A DNA stretch of 64,000 bases from Colias croceus (lineage: Eukaryota > Arthropoda > Insecta > Lepidoptera > Pieridae), in the NCBI RefSeq assembly GCF_905220415.1, contig NC_059539.1, forward strand, positions 11,780,001 through 11,844,000, in the 5' to 3' direction. The notes below the pieces were generated by a model. That model was not told the origin of the DNA. It ran no database searches and saw only the letters and a program-made list of their open reading frames with translations. The translations under genes were made by a program, and so were the position numbers. Each line of letters begins with the position of its first letter. Within the stretch, counting starts at the first letter, position 1. Below are positions 54,020-64,000 of this stretch, one piece after another.

Positions 54020-55077
54020 TTATTTTATAGATTAGCATTCTTTTCTATATTAGCTAAAGAAAAAGTATTTGATTCAATTTCATTTAAGTCTGTTTCTTTA
54101 TAAGTTATAAGAGGGGTTTGATTCCCATAAATTTTCTTCTCATTTAACCGACTCAAACATTTAAAATATCACAAAAATAACATTATCCACGCAAACATAT
54201 CATAAAATAAAATATAATAATACTTAAAAATTTTAATATGTGGTACGAAGATGTACGCCAACATAATTACACCAACCGGTCGGATGAATTTAAATAATAA
54301 AGATATAGGGTAATAAAAAAGCATATGTCACATACCTACTTATCAAATTTATTTCTAGTTGAGCCAAAGAATAAGTAAGTTACAGATGTGAAATGTATTT
54401 TGTGCCTTCGAGCGAGTTAAAAGCCATCCTCAGAATTTCACTGAAACCTTTGTTTGGATAAAGGAAAATACGTTTTAAGACACTAATCACTCCATAGTAT
54501 AAAACAAAGTCACTTTCTCTGTCCCTATGTACCTTTGTATCCTTAAATAAAATAAAGCTATGATATGATTAATATTTATTAATTAAAACATTAATTTAAC
54601 ACCATATGCTGTACAATTTTTCCATATTGTGTTAATTATTATAAAATATTAAATACATATTTATAATGCTAATTTTTGCACACGTTGTATTAGGCATCAT
54701 AATATATTCACACCTCAACGGCGACCTCACTTCTAGTGTTATTAACAAGCTTAATAACTTATGAAAGTATAATGAAAACATTTTTCAGTTCACGTAAAGT
54801 GCTGTGCAGCGCATAAATCGAGTTAAAAATACATATTCCTCATGTATATTGGCAAGCAAGCTAGTTAATCTGTGTTCATTATTTAAGCTTCACCCTAAAT
54901 TCGTGTATAAAATGGTACAACTACAAGGTATTTTATATAGCTTATGACTGTGCACTGACTCGTGGATACTTACGTTTCAAATCCATAATTGTTGGTGATC
55001 TTTTTGTTCATTTCATAATTACAGGATAACAAAACATATCTACTTTTAAAGAAATTTCAGAATTCTATTAATATTTT
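54020..55077. other. AT-rich, one Helitron scrap
   Basis: 54491-54545 (TCCATAGTATAAAACAAAGT and CTTTCTCTGTCCCTATG) is the 5' piece of the 53.6-kb Helitron subfamily. Nothing else recognised. Confidence 0.5.
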
Positions 55078-55459
55078 CTTTTTTTTTTATGTTCGGATAG
55101 GTAGACATTTGACCACAGTCCCACCTGATGGGAAGCGGTGACGCGGTCTATGGTGGTAAATCATGTCTACCTAGAAAATGCCTATTTATTCGCCTCTTGA
55201 AGGAACCTATATTGTAGTTCTCCGGAAAGACAGATGCTGGCAGGGAGTTCCACTCCTTGGGGGTTCGAACTAAGAATGACGACGCAAAGCGTGAAGTGCG
55301 AGCAGTCGGCATTTCCACCAAGTAAGGATGGTAACCTGCAGTGCGCCTGGATGTCCGTTGAAAAAAAGGGGAAGCAGGGATGATGCTGTGCAATTCAGTG
55401 GCGCATTCGCCGAAGTGTAAGCGATAGAAAACCGAATAATGCAAAGTTGAAATATACAA
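55078..55459 (-). pseudogene. Truncated LINE: C-terminal ORF2 piece plus 3' UTR
   Basis: The minus-strand frame (103 residues, 55459-55148) matches the extreme C-terminus typical of Jockey-group ORF2 proteins: YRLHFGECATELHSIIP, FFQRTSRRTAGYHPY, TSRFASSFLVRTPKEWNSLP and SVFPENYNIGSFKRRINRHF. After the stop come CCATAGACCGCGTCACCGCT and a poly-A tract (T-run at 55080-55089). All enzyme domains are lost, so it cannot act on its own. Confidence 0.82.
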
Positions 55460-56689
55460 TCATTCTAAATTAACGAATGTGATATTTTAGTTTATCAATC
55501 CACAGACCACAACCAACAAAATAGGCATGAACTTTTATTTTCATTCAACTAACACATCTACATTCCCTAATCTATGCCAATTTACCGTACTAAGTATGTT
55601 CGGCAATTGGCGATGTCGCAACTCGGCATCGGCCATAACATTATGTATTCATACAATAAAACAGAAATAACGAGATGTGGACCAAAACGAGATGGATCGA
55701 ATAAGGCACGAATGAACTCGTTCTAGCACAACCACACGTTGGCATATTTGATGTGTTTAATTTTAATTTTAATAGTTTAGCCGCCCGCCCTGGCTTCGCA
55801 CGCGTTGATGGTCTTATTTATCAAGTACCAGGGTGCTGGGTGGTGTCCAAATATTATTTGGGTAATTCAGTAGCATAAATATTTGATATTTAAATTCTTC
55901 TATCGTCTATCGTGTAATGTTACGAATTTTAGCATGTGATTCATTTTAAATATTGCCTATAAGTGGTCCTGGAACGGTCATGTTCGAAATCGAATTAGAT
56001 ATAGAAATAATAAATAGTGTGTATATAATGAAAGTATACAAGTGTTTTAACAACAATAATCCTTATATTATTTGAAAATATGTATATATCAACTATAAAA
56101 GGATCGGCATTACTGACTAGTGGCTACTGTTTTGATTAGTAATGAAAAGCGTTTGTTGAAATCGCCATCGTTTTATGTCTTTGGGCAAACTCCGTAATCA
56201 AATTACATTAAAATAATCCTTTATTCTATACCATCCTTCTTTTTCAAACTACAAAGACTTTTCAATCCAGGATCATGCTGGCTTCTACACCGATGTTTTC
56301 ACTATAGGCATATTTTGTCCACTAGGTATGCAGTATGCTATAACATCACAATCTACGTTACAAGCACCCACTTAACATGATACCAGTACCTCAAGAACGC
56401 CAATAAAAGCAGCATCACTGGCGATAAAACTATTCCCGATCAAAGATAAACATCGGAATCAAATAAAAACGCACTCATCGAGTTATTATACACAATAAAC
56501 GCGGCATCTGTTTACAGCAAGACAATCAGATAATAACGTTACTATTACTCAAACTCAAATAAAAATTGTTTACCGATCTGGCCTGATATTACGAATTAAT
56601 GAGCTATCATAATTTACGTTTAGAACACTGTTGGCAATGTATATTGTTTTGTTATCTTAATAACTACTGGGAATCAGTTTAAGTGCAAA
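55460..56689. other. AT-rich, one Helitron scrap
   Basis: 55782-55808 (AGCCGCCCGCCCTGGCTTCG) is a decayed inverted Helitron 3' end. No gene recognised. Confidence 0.45.
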
Positions 56690-56880
56690 TCTATACTAAT
56701 ATTATAAAGCTGAAGAGTTTGTTTGTTTGAACGCGCTAATCTAAGGAAATACGTCTGGTCCGATTTGAAATTCTTTCGGTGTTAGATAGTCCATTTATCG
56801 AGGAAGGCTTGTAGGCTATAATATTAACACGCTAAGGCCAACAGGACCGGAGCAACGCGGGTGCAACCGCGAAGGGCAGC
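56690..56880 (+). mobile_element. Lep1-like Helitron, short subfamily
   Basis: Starts TCTATACTAATATTATAAAG. It contains TTCGGTGTTAGATAGTCCAT and CAACAGGACCGGAGCAACGC, and ends GCGAAGGGCAGCTTT, with CTAG mutated to CTTT. Confidence 0.8.
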
Positions 56881-57667
56881 TTTATATTTATTAAGTATAT
56901 TTACTTCTATGTATCAAAAACCATATCGCTATTTTATAAGATATTTATTGTCTATGTAAATATTAAATTATATACATTATTTTTATAAACCTTTCTGATT
57001 TTTAAGGCGCATTCTTATAAAAAAGCAGTATTTTTTTCTACTATATATACCAGTATTACTCACTTCAATCTACATTATACTATGTAGTCCTATCATACAT
57101 CCTATGCTTGACAAACTACGAAAGTAAATCTTCAAAAAAAAAAACCTCAAAATTCTAAACCCATCAATCTCTATACAATATCGTACAGATATAAGAGCAC
57201 TTAACAACCCAACTAATTAACTCACTTATAAAACGATTATAATAAAATAGTGAATCGTTAAATACTTCTATAAAACTCGCGAGGAGCCGTAAAAATAAAT
57301 CTGGTACTAAATATTAAAAGGTACCAACAATTACAACTTGCTGTGTAAAAAGTTCGATTCGAGTTTTAATGTTATGCGTGTAAGGTCACGTTTTTTATGG
57401 CGCGGAGAGTAGAAAACTATTTAATTGTATAATAAAAGAAACGACAAGGGAAAACTGTTAAACCTTAATATATGTATATATATTGTCTGTTCTAGAATAG
57501 ACACTAAAGCAATTCGTGTTTAGCAAAAATAAGACGAACTCTACATTCCTAGATACCTTCAATTTAACTCATTCCAAATCCAATTTTATTTCTTGTATTG
57601 TTCAGTTGTTTAATTTTAATTCAATTTCATAGTTAGTATGTATTTAAATCTATGATCTTATATAGTA
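56881..57667. other. AT-rich, no feature seen
   Basis: No gene, RNA or repeat recognised. Confidence 0.5.
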
Positions 57668-57900
57668 CTAGGTTTCCGCCCGCGGCTTCGCCCGCGCAGT
57701 CAAAGAAAAACCCGCATAGTTCCCATTCCCGTGGGATTTCCGGGATTGCGTCATTTTCCTGGGATAAAAAGTAGCCTATGTCCTTTCTCGGGTATCAAAA
57801 TATGTCTATACCGAATTTCATGCAAATTGGTTCAGTAGTTAAGGCGTGATTGAGTAACAGACAGACAGAGTTACTTTCGCATTTATAATATTAGTATGGA
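57668..57900 (-). mobile_element. Lep1-like Helitron, full length
   Basis: Inverse of the 52.8-kb copy. On the minus strand it starts TCCATACTAATATTATAAAT and ends GCGGGCGAAGCCGCGGGCGG then AAACCTAG, bounded by A and T. Confidence 0.85.
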
Positions 57901-59200
57901 TTATTATTAAAGACGTTATATATATATTTATTGTATTCAGGCATTGTACCATTTATCTTTATTTATTGCACAATATGCATATTATGTTGAACAGCCTATA
58001 TAAAATTTAAATGTAATAATAGGTATAATTTACCAAATCTGTAATTTACCATTACTACAATTAAAGATATTTATAAGTTTTTCAGAAGCTTATTTCAATG
58101 TATTAGGCAGGTACTTGTATGCCTCCGGAAAAAAATTTTAACGTCCACCAATCTCCGAATCTCAAGTTAATTAACCATAATGATAAAATTAAAAAAAGCG
58201 ATATCAATTTAAAGAACAGTACCAAACGATATAAATTAACCCGCTAGAGTAATCGGGACCACACGCACAGCATCTAAAAATTATTTACCAATGCGATGGA
58301 ATTATACTCATCAATTAAGCTTTCTCTGTAAGGTATTTTTGTATTACACGAAGATTAGAGATTCAATTTTGTTATTAATGTATTGATTTCGCAGCCATTT
58401 GTCTTGTGACAAGATTTACGTGGACATTTCGTTGACTGGTTTTATGTCTTAATTATTTTTATAATCTTAAATACTTAGTGCGTATCGTTATAGATAGTAT
58501 TGATTAATAGTCGACACAATTAATATGGAAAGAGTTTAAAAATGTATTAAAAAGTTGCCCATAACTTAGTCCGGTTTGAACTTACTGCTTATTAGTCACA
58601 TAATATCACTCCTTGGTAAATATCATCAACATTACCAATTACTTGTTCTGCACATACATATTTTATGTATTTGTAATAACAATTCCTTGTTTTGAAAGAC
58701 ACAGATATTAATATAACTACCATTTGACCGGAATCCATTGCCATAAATCAAGAACAACAAAAGGCGCGCGGTACATCGTCTAATTGGATCGTCGCCATAT
58801 TGAAAATACCATAACCAATTTCGTCAAAAACCGAAAACTAAAGCCCACTGTGTAACAGTATATTGTAATTAGGATCGCCATCATTTCAAGATGTTCCCAT
58901 TCTTATTATAGACTTTTTTATATTATAAAATTAGCCAACACATAAGTAAAATAATTGATCATTCCTTTCTCTTCCAGTCCTAATTCATTGTTAATATTTC
59001 CTGCAATATAATACTAAACAAGTACCTTGTACTATGAGATCAACCTATCCTCTTGTCTTGAAATAAATACTTAGATATTTTTCATTAAACCCCTCATATT
59101 TAAAATTCAAAATATCCGTAATCCACAAGACGTGTGGCAACCTCATCTCTACTGCGAAAGAACATAAAACCGAGTTGGCTATTAGATCCGTTTGTAGCAA
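57901..59200. other. AT-rich, no feature seen
   Basis: No gene, RNA or repeat recognised. Confidence 0.5.
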
Positions 59201-59460
59201 ACGACATTTTTATATTCTACAAGTAAGTGGCCCGCGCCTGCGCAGTGCACACCACCGCGCGCTCTACGCACACACGCGCAGCGAATACAGGTAAACAAAT
59301 GTGCTAAGTAAAAAATATTATTATAGCATAATACGCCATAAAACACGAGAATCTCGGAGCGGGGTCAGCGGTTCTTAAGCTGTATGCGAAGCAATGAATG
59401 TAGTTTGTAGACTCGTCGTAGCACGCCTACGCGCGTAGCGGTTGACCGGTTATCAATGAG
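59201..59460. other. CpG-rich patch, unassigned
   Basis: CCCGCGCCTGCGCAGTGCAC, ACCGCGCGCTCTACGCACAC and CGCCTACGCGCGTAGCGG stand out against the flanks and occur nowhere else in the window. GCCTGCGCAGTGC resembles an NRF-1-type site. It could be a promoter or enhancer, but no transcript can be shown. Confidence 0.25.
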
Positions 59461-60302
59461 GAACGTTTGGTGCGTATAATTTTCTTGAAATGCTTTCATC
59501 AATCTATTTTATAAAAAAATATTGAAGTGCCACAAAAATTTACGAATTTAAGAAGTAATGTAGTTAGTTACTTCAAATTTAATGCTGAAATAATCATTTT
59601 GGCAAAACATTAAAATTAATAATGGTTTACAAATAACAAACAGTACTTCTGTAAAACAATACTTAAAAGCCATTTGATTAAGTATCAAACTATCACAATT
59701 ATTTATTACTAAAGTTTGAGAACCGCCAAGAAGACGGTACTCTAACATAAACAATGTCAATGATTTCTATTAAAACCATTCGGCATTTCGATATACGAAT
59801 CATATTAGAATAACGTCTGGGAACGATTTCTACGCAATGTGCAATAAATTACTGAGGCGTCGGACGGTAATGAGCTTAACGTTCTTATGTTTTAAGCAAT
59901 AGAGGTCATATTGCCTTGGCATAACTTTGTAAGTGTCGATAGTAAAAAAAAATAATTTCGGTAAGTCTTTGTTTAAAAGTTTAAGGACGTTTTGACTAAC
60001 GTTATGACGCGGGTTTGGTTGTTAGCAAATGTAGAGTTACTATAATTTTCAAGGAAAATAATGAGGACAAATAACACTCGTTTTATTTTAATAAACAATT
60101 CGATTATTTGATTATCTTGAATCGAATATAAATTATTGTATTGTATATTTAAATATCTGATGATTCTTGAATTACTTTTTTGAACTTTTTGTGTGAGTGA
60201 AAAAAAAAATACACTTAGATGCATTAATTAGAAACAGGTCAGATAAATTCAATGTTAGTAGTAATTGGATGTGTAACAACTTAATTTATATGCGATTTTT
60301 AA
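59461..60302. other. AT-rich, no gene recognised
   Basis: Frames at 59548-59760 and 59973-60224 on the minus strand show no domain. Confidence 0.5.
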
Positions 60303-60496
60303 TCTATACTAATATTTTATAGCTGAAGAGTTTGTTTGTTTGTTTGAACGCCCAAATCTTGGGAACTACTGGTCCGATTTGAAAAATTCTTTCGGTGTTA
60401 GATAGTCCATTTATCGAGGAAGGTTATGCTATATATATCATCACGCTATGACCAACAGGAGTGGAGCCACGGGGGTGAAACCGCGCGGAGCAGCTA
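60303..60496 (+). mobile_element. Lep1-like Helitron, short subfamily reference copy
   Basis: Starts TCTATACTAATATTTTATAG. It then has GAAGAGTTTGTTTGTTTG, CTACTGGTCCGATTTGAAAA, ATAGTCCATTTATCGAGGAA and ATCACGCTATGACCAACAGG. It ends GGTGAAACCGCGCGGAGCAG then CTAG, between A and T. Confidence 0.85.
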
Positions 60497-60938
60497 GTGT
60501 ATTATAATATATCTCAAGGTTTCCTTTACTATTGCTCAATATGATTTGTTCGTTAGACGTGAAGATGATTAAAAGTTATTAAACTATTTTGAAGGTAAAC
60601 AACCATGAGCAATAAGCATTAATAAAATAAGCGACAGATTTATGTTTTAATTGTAATAAAACACCGCTGGTATTATTTTTATTTTAGTTGGTCGCTGACG
60701 TCACAGTTCAAAACAGGAAAAATAATAGTACTACTATTATTATTGGTACTATAGGTGGTATTGGTGATTAAATTTAGAAATAGATGCAGTAGCTTGTGAT
60801 TTACTATTTACTATTAAAGATTTACTATTTGTGAATTATTAATGCTCATTCGAATATATGAAGAATGTTACTTATCTTTTTAATTACTCATATAAAGTGT
60901 TTATTTGTAGTTATAACTATAAACTGTTATCTTAGGTA
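60497..60938. other. AT-rich upstream flank of the second LINE
   Basis: No endonuclease-like frame is visible on any strand. A TAG lies in frame two codons before the ATG at 60939. The true LINE 5' junction probably lies close to that ATG. Confidence 0.4.
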
Positions 60939-62954
60939 ATGTCTTCTTTAAGTATTACCAAGGATTTACCATTTAGCCAATGGGCAACACCTAGTATACA
61001 CAGATGCAGGAATGTTTTATATGAGTTATATGGCATGAAGCAATATAACAAAGACATGTCATTTCTTAGTTATGTTAGAAATTATTCAAAAACTTTTAAA
61101 AAAGTTTGTTTCACTGCCAAGTGCTTGTATGTCAGAGATAAAATACGCAACTCTGATAACAAAGTTAAAACGGTTTGGTCAATTATTAATGGTGAAATGG
61201 GCAAAAGCCAATCAAATAGTACCATAAAACTTGTTAATGCTGGTAGGGTCATTGACAAAAGTGCTGATGTTGCGCTTGCTTTTGAAGATTTTTTTAGTAG
61301 TGTCCCTGTTAGTATTACCGAAAAATTAAATTCGTCATCAGCGCTTGCGGAGTCCTACTTGAGGGACCATGTTGCTGAGTGTAATGTATTATTTGAATTG
61401 CGACATGTGACTGCAGAGGAAATTGTTAAAACTTTTAAAACATTAAACTTAAAAAAAACATGTGATCTCTGGGGAATGTCTGTAAATTTAGTAAATAATA
61501 TTATAGAAAACATTGCCAACCACTTAGCGTTTATATTTAATCAATGTTGTGACTGTGGTATATTCCCTGATTTATTAAAGTTAAGTAAAGTAATTCCTTT
61601 ATTTAAAAGTGGTGACCAGGAAGACTGTAATAACTATAGGCCAATTTCCATTTTACCAACTTTGAGCAAAGTCTTCGAGAAATTAATTTTAAACCAATTA
61701 TGTAGTCATTTTGTATCAAATGGTTTACTGCACGCCAAACAGTTTGGTTTCACAAAGGGGCGCTCTACTACTGATGCTGGAATAGCTCTTTTGTCACATA
61801 TATATAAAGCATGGGAAAATTCAAAGAATGCTTTAGGGATATTCTGTGACCTTTCTAAGGCTTTTGACTGTGTAGAACATACCACTCTATTACGGAAACT
61901 AAATTTTTATGGTATTAAAGGTTTATCTCAGGACCTCATAGCTTCATATCTTCAGAACAGGGTACAAACCGTTGTTGTTAATGGAGAGAAATCTCACGGT
62001 GCGCCGATTAACATAGGTGTTCCGCAGGGATCTATCTTAGGACCGTTTTTGTTCTTAGTATATATTAATGACCTACCTTATTATTTGCAGGATATGTGTG
62101 AAATAGTACTGTTTGCAGATGATACCTCATTAATATTTAATGTGGATAGACATGACTCAAACGTTGACGAAGTAAACTCTGCTCTTTTACGCATATCCAA
62201 TTGGTTCACTGCTAATAATTTATTATTAAATGCAAAAAAAACAAATTGTGTAGAATTTATCCTTCCAAATGTAAAAAAGGTAAAAAGGGATATTATTTTA
62301 AACGGGGAGGTATTATACCCTGTGGATTCTACTGTTTTTCTTGGATTGACACTAGATGAGAAGTTACAATGGGGGGCCCATGTTGCCGCCACCGCTGCTA
62401 AGCTTAGTTCAGCTGCATATGCAGTTCGAAGAATAAGGCATCTCACCGATGTAGACACGGCTAGATTGGTTTATTTTAGCTACTTTCATAGCATTATGTC
62501 CTATGGAATTCTTCTATGGGGCAGGGCTGCAGATATTGAAACTATATTTATATTACAGAAAAGAGCCATACGCTCTATATATAATTTACGTGCTAGGGAC
62601 TCACTAAGAGATCTCTTTAAGAATACTGGTATCCTCACTGTACCATCACAGTATATATTTAATAATATTTTATATGTACACAAAAACGCAGACTTACACA
62701 CAAGAGTAGGAGATAGACACTGTTATGGCACAAGGAACAGAAATAAAATTGAAATGCCATTTTACCGGTTAGCTAAAGTTAAAAATTCATTTATGGGTCA
62801 AGGTATACTTTTTTACAACAAAATTCCTCATAGTATTAAAGAGTTTAGTAGTGCTAAATTTAAGAATTATGTAAAAAACGTCTTAGTTCAGAGAGCCTAT
62901 TACAGCATTAAGGAATATATGGAAGATAAAAACCCATGGAGGGTTGTCGCGTGA
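60939..62954 (+). CDS. Non-LTR retrotransposon reverse transcriptase, lacks endonuclease
   Basis: An open 671-residue frame. Residues 1-90 match the linker that normally joins endonuclease and RT (FLSYVRNYSKTFKKVCFTAK, then KTVWSIING). RT motifs follow: LSKVIPLFKSGD (215-226), NNYRPISILP (231-240), FCDLSKAFD with D304, GVPQGSILGP (360-369) and FADD (392-395). The C-terminal region with HSIMSYGILLWGRA (about 507-520) is typical of this group. The first about 250 residues of a complete ORF2, holding the AP-like endonuclease, are missing, so this is a 5'-truncated, presumably immobile copy whose remaining frame has not yet decayed. The ATG is merely the first in frame. The clade within the CR1/Jockey group is uncertain. 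Confidence 0.92.
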   Translation: MSSLSITKDLPFSQWATPSIHRCRNVLYELYGMKQYNKDMSFLSYVRNYSKTFKKVCFTAKCLYVRDKIRNSDNKVKTVWSIINGEMGKSQSNSTIKLVNAGRVIDKSADVALAFEDFFSSVPVSITEKLNSSSALAESYLRDHVAECNVLFELRHVTAEEIVKTFKTLNLKKTCDLWGMSVNLVNNIIENIANHLAFIFNQCCDCGIFPDLLKLSKVIPLFKSGDQEDCNNYRPISILPTLSKVFEKLILNQLCSHFVSNGLLHAKQFGFTKGRSTTDAGIALLSHIYKAWENSKNALGIFCDLSKAFDCVEHTTLLRKLNFYGIKGLSQDLIASYLQNRVQTVVVNGEKSHGAPINIGVPQGSILGPFLFLVYINDLPYYLQDMCEIVLFADDTSLIFNVDRHDSNVDEVNSALLRISNWFTANNLLLNAKKTNCVEFILPNVKKVKRDIILNGEVLYPVDSTVFLGLTLDEKLQWGAHVAATAAKLSSAAYAVRRIRHLTDVDTARLVYFSYFHSIMSYGILLWGRAADIETIFILQKRAIRSIYNLRARDSLRDLFKNTGILTVPSQYIFNNILYVHKNADLHTRVGDRHCYGTRNRNKIEMPFYRLAKVKNSFMGQGILFYNKIPHSIKEFSSAKFKNYVKNVLVQRAYYSIKEYMEDKNPWRVVA

Positions 62955-63212
62955 GAACCGCAGGACAGTTCTTTGGCATATTATGATAATATATACGTAC
63001 GGTTACTTACATATTTTGTAAAATTAAATTGTAATACTGAAATGATTTAAAAGAGCAACTATGGAGTTTCTTGCCGATTCTTCTCCATAGATACTGCTTT
63101 CCGAATCGGTGGTAAATGATAAAAATATGTATTGACGTTTCAAAAGTGCTTCTCGAAGAAGTCTAATTGAATAAATAAATGTTTGAGTTTGAGTTTGAGT
63201 TTTGAGTTTGAA
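62955..63212 (+). mobile_element. 3' UTR and GTTTGA-repeat tail of the second LINE
   Basis: Contains TTCTTGCCGATTCTTCTCCA, CTTTCCGAATCGGTGG, TTGACGTTTCAAAAGTGCTT and GAATAAATAAATGTTTGAG. It then has about five TTTGAG-like units at 63180-63210 that replace a poly-A tail. This 3' UTR type is widespread in Lepidoptera by my recollection. Confidence 0.82.
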
Positions 63213-64000
63213 TGGATTGATTAAAAAAAGGCGAATGCTTTAATTATTATTGTTGATTTTATACCTAATTTATAAGTAGGTACATAGATTGTTTATATGC
63301 AATCAAGAAAAGAAAAATCTATAACGTCCGATCATTACTATTTCCTCTACATCAAAAAAATAATATTAAATGACATATTTACTTAATTTTAATGTTTATA
63401 GATTCAAAGAATGTGCGCGCTTCATTATCTTTTCCCCGCTTGCATAGAGTTGGGATGAATGAACCCATATTTAAAAAAGTTTTATTATAGTTTCATTACA
63501 TATATAAAAAGGCTTATATCAATATTATACTACTGACGTATTTTCTGTACAATTGTATATTTGCATATACCCTATACCTACTTACTGTAAAATATACTTC
63601 ATGCTTTTAAAAAAAATGTGCAGTGCAATTAAAAAGGTTCAATGCATGCATACCTATGGGAATATTAGATATAACTTGTTATTAATTCATAAAATTACTA
63701 ACCTCTATACATTTAAATAAACAAACTGCATAATTTAAACAAATTGCCTAAAAAAGTGACTTGTACGACTTGTGTACTAAAGTGACTTGATGTTGTTCAT
63801 ATTTTCTTCTTCCTTATTTTCAGATTCTTATTTTTCTCACATAGTTTTCAAACATCTAAGAATTGAAGTTAATAATTATCTGATTTTATAATGGTGATAT
63901 TTTATTCAACACTACTAAAATACCAAAGCTACTTCTCTTATCCTACACATTAAATACAAAGGGAGTGTGACTATGTGCAACAAACTAAAAAAACTGATGG
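63213..64000. other. AT-rich, no feature seen
   Basis: No gene, RNA or repeat recognised to the end of the window. Confidence 0.5.

Overview
The window looks like a stretch of lepidopteran (moth or butterfly) nuclear genome. It is AT-rich. It carries about 28 copies or pieces of short elements that start with TC, end in a GC-rich hairpin plus CTAG, and sit between A and T, which is how the Lep1-type non-autonomous Helitrons of Lepidoptera behave. The 3' ends of its non-LTR retrotransposons and its tRNA-derived SINEs also look lepidopteran. The species cannot be told from the sequence. I find no host protein-coding gene: the long reading frames are all transposon-derived, so the window is intergenic or lies in a large intron.

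Layout. 0-11 kb: Helitron copies, a SINE with a 13-bp target duplication (2.8 kb), a tail-only retroposed insertion (3.9 kb), a Helitron with another repeat nested in it (7.2-7.8 kb) and a foldback element (8.1-8.6 kb). 11-17 kb: a TA-flanked mariner-like foldback MITE, an ATTCGG-rich element end, and a non-LTR retrotransposon on the minus strand with an uninterrupted 976-residue endonuclease/reverse transcriptase frame (13353-16283). 18-30 kb: Helitrons, perfect hairpins, and a palindromic tRNA-like retroposon (20580-20959, 12-bp target duplication). 29.8-36 kb: a nested cluster. A decayed autonomous Helitron coding remnant (about 32.7-33.56 kb) has an R1-like LINE 3' end upstream (32300-32452, 15-bp target duplication). 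It is abutted on its right by a 2.1-kb MULE (33568-35701) with inverted repeats, an 8-bp target duplication and a broken FLYWCH/MULE transposase. 36-60 kb: internally deleted PIF/Harbinger elements, truncated LINE 3' ends, more Helitrons, and an inverted pair of about 195-bp elements (52.45 and 53.74 kb). 60.9-63.2 kb: a second non-LTR retrotransposon on the plus strand with an open 671-residue RT frame but no endonuclease.

The elements interact as parasites of parasites: small elements are nested in Helitrons, and LINE machinery has probably moved the SINEs and LINE tails. Two patterns are not explained by any family I can name. First, ten short repeats of five unrelated body sequences share one end design (inverted GAAGTGAAACTTC-like motifs, then a short hairpin, then a T-run). 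Second, three retroposed insertions with unrelated bodies share one 3' tail (TTGAATGCCATAAAACC plus an A-rich end), each flanked by its own target-site duplication.
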